Source: Leptospira alexanderi serovar Manhao 3 str. L 60 (GTDB lineage: Bacteria > Spirochaetota > Leptospiria > Leptospirales > Leptospiraceae). Taken from it: 36,275 nt of DNA. The stretch is taken from assembly GCF_000243815.2 (NCBI RefSeq), contig NZ_AHMT02000051.1, positions 40,001 through 76,275 of the forward strand, given 5' to 3'. Positions 24,650 to 34,700 of the stretch are shown here, in pieces. Below the pieces are notes generated by a model. It had not been told where the DNA came from, searched no databases, and was given only the letters and a program-made list of their open reading frames with translations. A program made the position numbers and the translations under genes. Each line of letters opens with the position of its first letter. Position 1 is the stretch's first letter.

Positions 24650-26494
24650 ATGATGACTCTTTTGGACGGATTGGAATTGCTGCAAGGCAGAATTCGGGTG
24701 GCGTCAGACGCGTCGGAAGTCAGAAGGCAGAGAACTGAAGGCGGGGAAGAAATTACATCACGGATTTTGAATGCAGTATTCGGAGGACAAAAGGCGGAGG
24801 ACGGTCTTCGTTTAACATCAAGAAGATGGACAAAGGGCGTGGCCCTTCCTATGATTTTTGTATTTTTGTTCGAGTTTGCGTTTTTGCCCGTATTTGAATC
24901 GGGAAGTCTTTTTGCGGATCCTTTCGATCAGAATTTTGAAAACAAAAATAAGGCAAAGGGAAGACTGGAATCGTATTACAACGCGGCGGAAAAAACTTCG
25001 GACGCTTTGGAGTGGCAGTCGATCATCGAAAGCGGAAAACGAATCCTGAAGGCTCAGTGGGAAGCGAATGCGAGTCTTGAGATCGAAAAGGAACTGAAAA
25101 ACTTCTCCGGAACGTCTTCCGCGAAAGAAGAACTTAGGATCCAACTGGAAAATCAAAAACAAACGATCGGGGTCGAATGGGAAGCGGAACTTTCGGAGGA
25201 AATTTTAGAAAAGAGAGGATCTTGGAAAGCGAACTTCAACAAACAGAATTTCGAATCGTATTTTACAGTTGATAAAAAGAAAGAGATTCGGGACGCGCTT
25301 GAGAATTTAGTGAAGGCCGCGGACGCCGCTAAAAACGCCGCTACGGGAGACGGGACCGTTCGTTTGGCCGCTTGGGACAATGCGATCAACGCGGGAATTG
25401 CGGGAGTTCGCGCTCTTTGGGAAAACAACATCGCTTCGATCAAAAACGGTGTTTTGATTTCTTCCACCGCGACCGCGCTTACCGGAGTGGAAAAGGTAGA
25501 ATTTGAGAAGAAGTTAGGCGAAATCGAATCCTATTACAAAAACTACTTTCGCCTGGAAGAAAACGGAATTAAACTTCCCGCAAGACAAGGACTGATTCAA
25601 TCGCTCAACCGAGACATGGACATAGCGATCGCTCAGGAAGAAGATCCGACTCAACTTACCGAATTACTCATCGAAAGAACGAAACAACAACTGGATCCCG
25701 CAACGGGTCAGCTTTTGAATTCTTTGGACGATCTTGGAACGATTCCTACGAGCTACGACGACGTTTCGGGTTCAAACGCCCAGGAAAAAATTCTACAGGC
25801 TTTACAGGACGGCCAGGCTCTTTGGGACCAAGCGATTGAAAGATTGGTCGTGAAAAAACTGGAATACGACAGAGTTGCGGAGGACAAACGGGTTCGCAAC
25901 GAAGACAAATGGTCTAAGGCGTACTATGTACTTTTGGATGCGAAAGCGAAGTGGAACGAGGAAATTAACAAACAAATCGAAGAAGGTTTAAAAAAATGGG
26001 ACGAGTCCGAAGTCAGGCTTAAAGAGAACAAACAAAAAGCTTTACAAGAGTTGAATCAATATCTTTCGATCAGCCAGGAACAATACGTCGCGCACTTAAA
26101 CGGCTTGCAGGGAACGATCCTTTCCAGCGCGGATACGATCGGTTCGATTGTTTCGAACATCGCCTGGTACCAAGATCAGATCGACAAAGAGAATAGAAAG
26201 TCCTCTCCCAATACGGGCCTGATTAATACGTATCAACAAGAAATCAACAAATGGACCACTCTCAGGACTCAGTTCCGTCAATACGTGGCTGCCGTTCAGA
26301 ACAAAATCCACGACGAGGATATACTCGGAAACAACGGAGGTTCCGGGGTTTTGGACGACAACGGAAATTCTTCGGACCCGTATCTCTACAGCTCGGCCGA
26401 ATTTGAATACCGCCTCGCAAAAGCCGAACTTGACGAACTCGAAAAGAAAAAAACAGAGCACAGGCGGTCTGGGACTACGCGGAAGCGAACGTAA
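24650..26494 (+). CDS. Giant protein, fragment 1: exported leader and N-terminal coiled coil
   Basis: 614 codons. The hydrophobic segment at residues 69-90 (MIFVFLFEFAFLPVFESGSL) looks like a signal peptide, so the first ~68 residues may be untranslated and the true start may be the ATG at 24854 or a nearby GTG. The mature part is Lys/Glu/Asn-rich helix with a recurring Trp motif (AQWEA, VEWEAEL, AAWDNAI, ALWENNI, ALWDQAI, AKWNEEI, KKWDESE). A Gly/Asn/Ser linker (NNGGSGVLDDNGNSSD) precedes the break. The last ten residues (TEHRRSGTTR) are out-of-frame noise after the A7 run. Confidence 0.7.
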   Translation: MMTLLDGLELLQGRIRVASDASEVRRQRTEGGEEITSRILNAVFGGQKAEDGLRLTSRRWTKGVALPMIFVFLFEFAFLPVFESGSLFADPFDQNFENKNKAKGRLESYYNAAEKTSDALEWQSIIESGKRILKAQWEANASLEIEKELKNFSGTSSAKEELRIQLENQKQTIGVEWEAELSEEILEKRGSWKANFNKQNFESYFTVDKKKEIRDALENLVKAADAAKNAATGDGTVRLAAWDNAINAGIAGVRALWENNIASIKNGVLISSTATALTGVEKVEFEKKLGEIESYYKNYFRLEENGIKLPARQGLIQSLNRDMDIAIAQEEDPTQLTELLIERTKQQLDPATGQLLNSLDDLGTIPTSYDDVSGSNAQEKILQALQDGQALWDQAIERLVVKKLEYDRVAEDKRVRNEDKWSKAYYVLLDAKAKWNEEINKQIEEGLKKWDESEVRLKENKQKALQELNQYLSISQEQYVAHLNGLQGTILSSADTIGSIVSNIAWYQDQIDKENRKSSPNTGLINTYQQEINKWTTLRTQFRQYVAAVQNKIHDEDILGNNGGSGVLDDNGNSSDPYLYSSAEFEYRLAKAELDELEKKKTEHRRSGTTRKRT

Positions 26495-26496
26495 AC

Positions 26497-29400
26497 GTGA
26501 CCAACATGCCCGCTCTTCAAACGGAACTAAACGCCGCAAAAACCGCATACGAAACGCAACAATCCGCATATTTGGCTCTTCTTCAACAATTGAACGGTAC
26601 AAGTCCCGTCGGGGGAGGCACCCAAGGAACGGATCCGAATTCTACTAGCGGCGGTTCCGGAACTTCCACTCCACCGGCTAACACCTCTTTGTCGGAACTG
26701 GAAGCCGCTAAAAAATTAGCGGAGGAAAAAAGTATCGCACTGACTACGGCTCAGGCGGAGTTGGAACTGGCTCGGAAACGTTTCGACCAGGCAAAACAAC
26801 TTCAGATTTTAGTAATGAACTCTTCTCCCGAGTTTTTGGGGGACATCGGCTCCGTGAATATGGGTACATACGACCCGAACGCGCCTAACGGCGGTATCAA
26901 ATACGAAATCTACCAGGCGGATCTTCAGATTGCGGAAGCGAGGGAAAAACTCAAAGACAACGAAAAGGTGTATTTTTCCAAAAACTACGATCAAGGAAAC
27001 GCAAAACGTACCGAGGATTTTTTCGGCGATCTTTGGAACCGGATTCAATCTTTCGAATCGAGTAAAGAAAAACTCAAACTATTGGAAGACGCGGTTTCGG
27101 GTTCCGGCCAGACCCTCGTCCAAAAAGTGAATTCGCTTTTGAATCCCGCAAATTTGGTTTTGGTTTCCGTTTTCGGTAACCAGGGCGCGGCCCAGGTAAA
27201 ATCCCAGTTGCAGGGACTTGTAGACGCACTTTCCAAAACCGTAATAGACAACGAAAACGGTAACGTGGAAAAACAAAAACTCCCCTTTGCCGTGGAAAAA
27301 TTCTCTTCGAGTTTGGATCCGATCCTCACCCGTTCCGACGAATTGCTCTCTCAGTTTGACAATACGGATAAGGGCAATTTGAGCGAATTTACGACCCGTA
27401 TGGGAAACATTTCCTCTTTCTTAAATTCGTTTACGACGACCTACAATTTAAATTCCGGTTATTTAAAGATTGAAGACTTCAACGTTTGGAACACCGCCCT
27501 TTCGAATTCTTTGTCCAAGTGGAACGAAAACGTAACCGCGTTTCAAACGGCCAAGACCGATTTTTCGGGCGCGCTTGCAGCTTACAAAGCGTATGCGACT
27601 TCTCACGTAGGAAGCGAGGACAGTCTTGAATACCAATTGGAAGTCCAAAAAGTTACGGCCGCTTTCGGTACATACCAGGAAAAAACTTCTTCTTTAGAAG
27701 AATACTGGGACGACCTTTCCACACGCACAAGTCACTTAAGACTGGAAGCCTTGGATCGACTTCAAAAAGCGAGAACGATGGTGGACATGTCCACTTTGGA
27801 TTTGGCTACGAGAAAAACTCTCAAAGCGCAAATCGATACTTTCAAATCCACTTTTTCTAAAAAAGATTCTTCCGGAAACGAACTGCCAGACGACGTAACC
27901 GCCCTTTTAACCGGGACGGATTCCAAGTTTACATCCGTGGCCGGTTCTTTTTCGAACTATTCTTCCCGTTATACGTATTACAGAAATACGATCGATGAAA
28001 GGAGCGCGATCTTTGCGGGAATGAGCGGTATTTTGATTCAGGCCTTGGAAGGTCAAAGGGCGTCTGTTACCGCACAAAAGGCGCAACTTGGATTTTTACT
28101 GGACGAAGACGCCGGGGTTGAGGAACTTCAAGACACAGTCAGCGGAGTGGAAGAAACCGCCAAAACGGAAGCCGCGAAGCTCGACGCGAGAGTGGCTGAA
28201 ATTCTTTTGTCGAAGCTCGGGAATTTAGGCTCGGATTCTTCGATGAGAAAATTCGATCCGATCTACTTAGGACTAAACAATGAAATTAATTCCCTCTATT
28301 CCACTTTTACGGGATCGTCGGAGGAGATACTCGAGATCCGCGCGAGAAAAATCGCCTTGGACTATATTAAGAACGCGGGTCAAACCTTGACCGGGATCTT
28401 TGCAAACGATTCCGAATATGCAAAATTTCAAATAGACTTGAATCGGATGAAGGATCGGTCCGCGGCTACGCTTTCTTTTTACGAAGACGATCACGGCTAT
28501 TTGAGCGAAGCCGACAGGATTTCCCTTAGGATGTCCGAGGACGAAAACGATCGCAGAAAGGTAAGCGAATATTTCAGTTTCGGAAGTACTTTTCTTTTTG
28601 GTAATGCGGTGATGCAAGGGACTTCCACTTGGTTAAACTTAGCGGGAGGAATGAAAAGTTTTTCGGAAGCGGTGAAAGCGGGCACGATTTTAAGCGGCCT
28701 TCGAGACGACTACTTTTCAGAGCAGGAATCGGAAGCGAACGGTCTTTTCCAGGAGTTGACGACGGCCGCGGGGATCGGTAGTTATTCCTCGGTTGATTTT
28801 TACAAGGATTCGATTCGTAGTCAAACGGGTGTGGATCAGTTGGATACAGCCAAAATCGATCAGAAAAAAGCGGAACTGGCGGCCTTGATTGCGGGGATGT
28901 CGGATCCGCAGGCTCAGTTGTCTCAACTGATTCAGTCCGGAAATTTAACTTCTGTGTTCGGGTTACTGACGGGAACGGGCGTCAAACAGGACTTAGTCGC
29001 TTGGCAAAAGGAGATAGACGACGCGAAGGCATTGTTTCAGACTTTGGACGGAAACATCCAAACTCCGATGACGAACCTTACGACACAGTTCGATTCTCTT
29101 CTGAATTTTTTCAACACTCCCGCCTTTGCCCAAATGCAATCGTATGCGGACGGAGTGTTTCAATCCGTGGAGGCTTTGAAAGGTTTGGAGGATTCGAATC
29201 TTCCGATTTACGATCCGGTTAACGACGTGGACGGTAATTCTCCCTACGAACAAGCCCCGGATCAGGACGGAGACGCGGTCGGTTCCGCCAATTGGACCCC
29301 CACGTATGTGGACGCAAACGGGAAACTTCCTTGGCAGACCGGTTACGACTCTGGACACTTAAAAATATCGATCGCCTGGACTCCCACATACAGGGACGCA

Positions 29401-31725
29401 AACGGAAAAGTTCCGGGTCAATCGGGTTACAATGCAAATAACTTAAAAATATTAGGATATACGAAACCGTTTGAGAATTTGGATACGGACGATTTGAAAA
29501 CGATGAGGGATTCTTTGAAGACCGCTCTTACGGAATGGAACGGCGTCAAATCGACCGCGCAAGCCAAACTGAACGTTTACAAAACGAGCGTGAACGCACT
29601 TCTGGCCTTTAGAGCCTTGCACCCGAGCGATTTTGCGGACGCGGAAGGAGGCAAATATCTTACCTTGGTCGAGAAGGTAAGAACGGACGGACTGGCATTA
29701 ACGGGCGCACATTCGGAAACGATCGCTTACTTTAACGGCGTTTCCTTGAAGTTTCAGGATTTAAAATCGGAACAGGAAGCTTTGACTCGAACCGCCAAAC
29801 AGATTTTAGGTTTGCCCATTAACAAAATCCTAGTGCCCGCAAAAGCAGTGCAGTTCACCTTTCCTCCCGCCGATCCACCGGAACCGCTGGAACTTCCTCT
29901 AACGAGCGCGTTACGATTTGATATTTTGAGTTCGAATCCGGGGAATTATTACACAGTGGCCTCCTCCCAGAGAAATATAGTACAGCAAATTACATTACTA
30001 GAATATTCAAAATACAAGGAAACGGGGCCGTTTAGCGACTACGGAACAAACGGGGTTTCGTTCTTTTTGGGAAACTTGGGGAATGCGAACAATCAGTTGC
30101 AGGCATCCGCTCAGACGTTCGCACAAAACGCAAACGCGTGGGCGAGTTCCCTTCAAAACAAAAACGTTCCTTTGAACGAACTTGCGGATAGACTGGATTC
30201 CTTAAAAGACCGTATCGTTTATTATACCGCGGGATCGGGCCCGAACCAGATCGGTCAGAACGATCTCGTCCAGGTTGTCGCGAATTTGAGAACTTTTCTC
30301 CTCCAAAAAAGTTTGGACGGTGTGGAGTTCAATCCCGCTTTAAAGGCGATGGTGGAAGCGGCGGGCGCGTTTACGGACGAAATTGAAAATATCCAGTATT
30401 TACAATCGTATCCGAGTACGGACAAAAACGTGGCTAAAGCCAATTTAACCGCTGCCCAGGAGGCGCAAAAAACCCTGACCGAAATTTCCCAGTTGGCCGA
30501 TCAACTCGGTTCTTTTTTAAGTTCGGGCGCCGTGTATTCCAACTTAGGAATGGTTCAGAGTTTATTAGAAAAGTATGATATTTTAAAGAACAAACCGATG
30601 GACCAGGCGAAGTTCGAAACTCAGTTTAAATCCGTTTTGGGGAACGCGTACTGGCAGGGAGCTTTTGAAGTGTATCGGGACAAACTGTCCGCGGCACAGG
30701 CTTTCTTTTCCCCACAAACTCAGGAAAAAATAGACCAACTGAGGGAAAACAGTTGGGAGGTGTTCAAACGAAATTTAGCGAACGCGTATTTGACTCAGCG
30801 TGTGGGAAATCCGATCTTGTCCGAATTTTTAACGGAACTCAAAGAAGGAAAGTTCAGCGTCCTTGGGCCGAATCAAGGAGTGGTGGAAATTGATTCCAAG
30901 TTTTTGGGAAAGGCGATGACCGACTCCGAAATTTTGGAAGTGGGGGAATATCTAAAACCCTTCGATAATATGGCGATGATTCAAAGACAGGGCCTTATAT
31001 CCGATTTGGACACATATTTGAAAGACTACGATCCGGAACTGAAAGAGGAGATGAGAACCTTTTCACTTGTGAATCAGTATTCTTTGATTAAAAACGGAAT
31101 CGCACAAGGAAGCGTATATCCGGACCGGGAACTTCCTCCCGAGTTGAAGAACTTTACACTGATTAGTACATTTGAATATTATCTTTCCAACACGAAAGAG
31201 GAAATTACCGTAACGGAAAACGGCCAGCCGGTTAAGAAGATGGTAAAAAAATACGATTCGTCGAGCGCAGATTCCAGAAGAGCGGCGATGAGCGATTTTT
31301 TACTGAAACTAGGTCCCGTGCACAAAAAGAACGCAAACGGAACTCTCGTACTCGATCCACAAAGACAGGCGCAGATCGAGGCATTGACAAACGAGTATTT
31401 GGCGAACTACGGTAGTAAAAATCCTTCCAGCTATTTGGATTCTCAAATTTTAAAGAACTTTGAGGCCAAGGCCGCGTATTACGCGGAAAAAGAACTAAGA
31501 ATTACCCGAAACGCGGACCCGAACGTACCCGCAGACCAGAAAAAAGAAGAGCTGAGTTACGACGATCTAGAGGCCCTTACGACTTGGCTCGTGGAAGCGA
31601 AATTTGATCCGAGTACACAAACTGCAATTACAGAAACGGCCCGGATGGACTTTCTCTTGTCGCATTATTACGGAGAAGATACGGAAGACTTAAGCGCCGA
31701 AGATCTACAAAAAAACCGGAACTAG
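26497..31725 (+). CDS. Giant protein, fragment 2: central helical region
   Basis: 1742 codons in the -1 frame relative to fragment 1; the in-frame sequence already reads sensibly from about 26455, so the apparent start is artificial. It holds a Gly/Ser/Thr/Pro linker (GGGTQGTDPNSTSGGSGTST), extended coiled coils, a two-copy 28-residue repeat (WTPTY-DANGK) near residue 935, and no recognised catalytic motif. It ends at TAG 31723 shortly after the A7 run; the last residues (NRN) are out of frame. Confidence 0.7.
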   Translation: MTNMPALQTELNAAKTAYETQQSAYLALLQQLNGTSPVGGGTQGTDPNSTSGGSGTSTPPANTSLSELEAAKKLAEEKSIALTTAQAELELARKRFDQAKQLQILVMNSSPEFLGDIGSVNMGTYDPNAPNGGIKYEIYQADLQIAEAREKLKDNEKVYFSKNYDQGNAKRTEDFFGDLWNRIQSFESSKEKLKLLEDAVSGSGQTLVQKVNSLLNPANLVLVSVFGNQGAAQVKSQLQGLVDALSKTVIDNENGNVEKQKLPFAVEKFSSSLDPILTRSDELLSQFDNTDKGNLSEFTTRMGNISSFLNSFTTTYNLNSGYLKIEDFNVWNTALSNSLSKWNENVTAFQTAKTDFSGALAAYKAYATSHVGSEDSLEYQLEVQKVTAAFGTYQEKTSSLEEYWDDLSTRTSHLRLEALDRLQKARTMVDMSTLDLATRKTLKAQIDTFKSTFSKKDSSGNELPDDVTALLTGTDSKFTSVAGSFSNYSSRYTYYRNTIDERSAIFAGMSGILIQALEGQRASVTAQKAQLGFLLDEDAGVEELQDTVSGVEETAKTEAAKLDARVAEILLSKLGNLGSDSSMRKFDPIYLGLNNEINSLYSTFTGSSEEILEIRARKIALDYIKNAGQTLTGIFANDSEYAKFQIDLNRMKDRSAATLSFYEDDHGYLSEADRISLRMSEDENDRRKVSEYFSFGSTFLFGNAVMQGTSTWLNLAGGMKSFSEAVKAGTILSGLRDDYFSEQESEANGLFQELTTAAGIGSYSSVDFYKDSIRSQTGVDQLDTAKIDQKKAELAALIAGMSDPQAQLSQLIQSGNLTSVFGLLTGTGVKQDLVAWQKEIDDAKALFQTLDGNIQTPMTNLTTQFDSLLNFFNTPAFAQMQSYADGVFQSVEALKGLEDSNLPIYDPVNDVDGNSPYEQAPDQDGDAVGSANWTPTYVDANGKLPWQTGYDSGHLKISIAWTPTYRDANGKVPGQSGYNANNLKILGYTKPFENLDTDDLKTMRDSLKTALTEWNGVKSTAQAKLNVYKTSVNALLAFRALHPSDFADAEGGKYLTLVEKVRTDGLALTGAHSETIAYFNGVSLKFQDLKSEQEALTRTAKQILGLPINKILVPAKAVQFTFPPADPPEPLELPLTSALRFDILSSNPGNYYTVASSQRNIVQQITLLEYSKYKETGPFSDYGTNGVSFFLGNLGNANNQLQASAQTFAQNANAWASSLQNKNVPLNELADRLDSLKDRIVYYTAGSGPNQIGQNDLVQVVANLRTFLLQKSLDGVEFNPALKAMVEAAGAFTDEIENIQYLQSYPSTDKNVAKANLTAAQEAQKTLTEISQLADQLGSFLSSGAVYSNLGMVQSLLEKYDILKNKPMDQAKFETQFKSVLGNAYWQGAFEVYRDKLSAAQAFFSPQTQEKIDQLRENSWEVFKRNLANAYLTQRVGNPILSEFLTELKEGKFSVLGPNQGVVEIDSKFLGKAMTDSEILEVGEYLKPFDNMAMIQRQGLISDLDTYLKDYDPELKEEMRTFSLVNQYSLIKNGIAQGSVYPDRELPPELKNFTLISTFEYYLSNTKEEITVTENGQPVKKMVKKYDSSSADSRRAAMSDFLLKLGPVHKKNANGTLVLDPQRQAQIEALTNEYLANYGSKNPSSYLDSQILKNFEAKAAYYAEKELRITRNADPNVPADQKKEELSYDDLEALTTWLVEAKFDPSTQTAITETARMDFLLSHYYGEDTEDLSAEDLQKNRN
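29293..29460 (+). repeat. Two tandem 84-bp units encoding a WTPTY-DANGK repeat
   Basis: The two units are in frame (28 residues each). The protein motifs are WTPTYVDANGKLPWQTGY and WTPTYRDANGKVPGQSGY, each followed by a LKI strand. DxNG-type turns may bind calcium, but this is a guess. Confidence 0.7.
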
Positions 31726-31766
31726 CCGCGTTTTACGGAGAAGGCGGTAAGGGATATTTTTCGGAG

Positions 31767-34700
31767 ATGGATACGTATTTTACAAACCAAGGCAAAACGG
31801 TCCTAACGACCGAAGAGAAGGATCGTTTTAGACTACTTAGCAGCGGAGTGACGGACGCATGGGGCCTTTGGCAGTATGATCCGTCGAGCCTCGTTCAAAG
31901 ACAGGTCGTTTTACAAAACTTCGGATACGCAAACGAATACGAGGACTTAGTAGAGTCTCTGAATTTAGAAACCAAACGACTGAAAACGGAACTTGCAAAA
32001 GCAAATCGGAATATACAAAAAGAGAAATATGTAAACGATTACAGAAACGGATTGATTCACTTTGACAGTTATCTTTCGTATTTAGGAGTACCCACAGACA
32101 ACGTAGCGGGAGATGTGCTCACAAACGAAGCCTTGGCGATTCAGGGAAGATTGAGGGAACTGGAGATCAACGCAGAACAGAAGTTAGGCGGACTGTTCAA
32201 CTTACTGGAAAACCACAAAAGCGCGGTGTTTGACCAGACACCACTTGCGGACGCACTTCCGGGGGATGCGATCCAAACCAAAGCGGACTTAAATCCGGGG
32301 CTGAGAACCGCGGCGAAGGTTATGAGTTCCGCATATACCCTAAGCGACGACGTCTTGTCAAAAGACGCGAACGGGAATTATTCCTTTGACGGAGACTTTA
32401 CCAATCTGAAAGGAAGACTGGACCAGGCGTTAAACGTGGTCAGCGCCGGATCGGTGGACTACGACCAATATGCCGGAACAATTACAAGTCAAAGCGGACT
32501 GATCGCCACTCTCAAAAATACGATCGAGACGGCGGGACAGAGTTACGTTCTATTAAAAGCACAACTTGCGAGCGGAGTAAATCCGACGGCGGAACTCAAT
32601 GCGGCGACCGCGGCGTTTAACGCGGCCAATGCGAAGATAGAAGGGGCGACGGGACTTAAAAAACAATACGAAGACGCGCAAGCAGCGGTAACACAAAAAC
32701 AAAACGAATACCTGGCCAAAGAAACGCAGGTAAGCAACGCATACAACTCGATGTTGGACGCACAGGATACGTTTAACGAAAAAGCGGCCCTTTACGACTA
32801 TGCAACACTTTTAGAATATTCCAAACACAACGTATATCAGGCGGAAAACAATAACGCGCCGAACGCGGAGAACAATCTACCCGCGGGATATATAGACACG
32901 CCCAAGAAGATGGCGGAAGCCAGATACAAGGCGGCCAAAGAAGAATACGACGCCAAAGCCAAGGAAGTGGAACTACTCCAGAAAAAAATGGCCTCTCAAA
33001 TCGGAGTGGGCGATTTGACTGCTTACGTCCAGAATGAAAGGGCGGAAGCCGAGAAGTGGGCTTTGCTTGCGGTCAAATACAACACCGCGGAAACCTTGCT
33101 CAGACAAAAGGTGGCGGATTTAAAAAGACAAATCGGCGTACAACGAACCAACTTAGAAGGACAACTGGACAGGTTGTACGGAATCGCACCACCAAACAAC
33201 AAACAGTCGGTCGGAATGATGGATTCTCTCGAAGGATCTTTAGACTTTGCGGGGAGCAGATATTTAAAAACCGAACAGTGGACAAGAGACAGGGACAGAA
33301 TTGCGGAAGGGATTTTAAGCGGCAGAATCGGCACGATGGACGTAATGACGGCGTATCAATGGGATTATGGTCAAGGAATAACACCCGACATGCAGCCATA
33401 CAACTTAAATTCCTTTTTAGGCAAATGGGGCGGAACCCTAGGCAACGAAAACTACCAGTCGTTACCACAAAGAGCGAATGCTCATATGAATTCGATCTTG
33501 TTTCCGGCGCCGGAGACAAGAGGATACAGATACGGATCGGGAAGTAGCGGAGCAACCTACGAACAAGCGTACGGCCAAGCGCTTGTCAACCAGACAATGG
33601 TGCAGGTGTTTTTCCTAAACCAATTGGATTTGGTCTGTATGGGATTTTGTATGCTTACGATGGCGTATGTGAACGAAATCAATACGTACAATTCGAATCG
33701 AAATCAAGTCAACGACGCGGTGGGTCAGATCGGAGCGCAAGGCGCGACACTTAAAAACTTGTATAGCCAACTGCAAGAACTAACCGACGTAGACGATACA
33801 AACCAACTCTTAAACGTACTCGGAAGACCGGAGTTCGGATTAAATTCCCAAGATTTGGCAATGATCCAAAAAACAAATCCCGGAAGTAACAGCCTCAAAG
33901 ACATCGTCTGGAAAACGAGCCCCACAGCAACGAATCCATTGTCGTTTAACGATTTAGTAGGAAGCGACGGGCTAAGACTGGCACAACAAAAAGCGATTCA
34001 CGACCAATACGGAAATTATGTAAGAAGCGGAGAATACACAGCGGGAGGCACAACGGCCAGCGCGGAAAAGACCGACCAATACGGAAGACAAACCGCCCTC
34101 ATGGTAGGAGCGGATGAATTTTTAGACGCGATGGGAGTACTAGCCGAAGCGCAATACCAAGTGGCAAGGAACGCGTACTACAGCAAAGCAGAGAATTACA
34201 CAAAACAAATCGGAACCGGAAACGATGAAAAGATCGCGGTGAAAGTGGATGCAAAAGTAGTACTGCAAGAAAGAGAAAAGTTCGCCTCAGACTTACTCAA
34301 GAAAATAACCCGCACAACCAACGGAGAGACAATCGCATACAACGTAGAAACAAACATCTACCGAACCGTCCTCAATGATTACATGGGAGAGACAGGAGTC
34401 GTATCTCAAATTTTCAACGCCGAACTGCAGCAAAGGGCGGAACAACAAAAACAACAGTGGAATTTGAAAGAACAAGAATTCTACGACCTCAAAAGCGACT
34501 GGATCCAGAATATATCCTATTTGAAACAAACGGGGACGAAGAGATGGGAAAACATGGTGCAGGAGTTTCAAGGAAAATGGAAAGACTGGAGAGCTGACTT
34601 TAAAGCAGAGCACGAAGCGAACCAAAAAATCTACCTGGATCGAATTGAAAGTACATTAGAAAAGAAAGAAGCTTGGACAACGAGTTTTTTGCAAAAGAGC

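Noticed and set aside
24355..24738. 127-codon plus-strand frame before the giant gene
   Set aside because: Arg/Ser-rich, no domain, crosses a long inverted repeat and overlaps the giant gene start in another frame. Most likely chance.
26441..26460. Programmed frameshifting as the cause of the first giant-gene break
   Set aside because: The zero frame is AAG AAA AAA ACA, so the A7 run is not in the phase of a canonical X_XXY_YYZ heptamer. A missing base explains it more simply.
26096..26602. 168-codon minus-strand frame opposite the giant gene
   Set aside because: Arg/Val-rich reverse reading of a strongly coding region. The same holds for the other antisense frames within 24650-36275.
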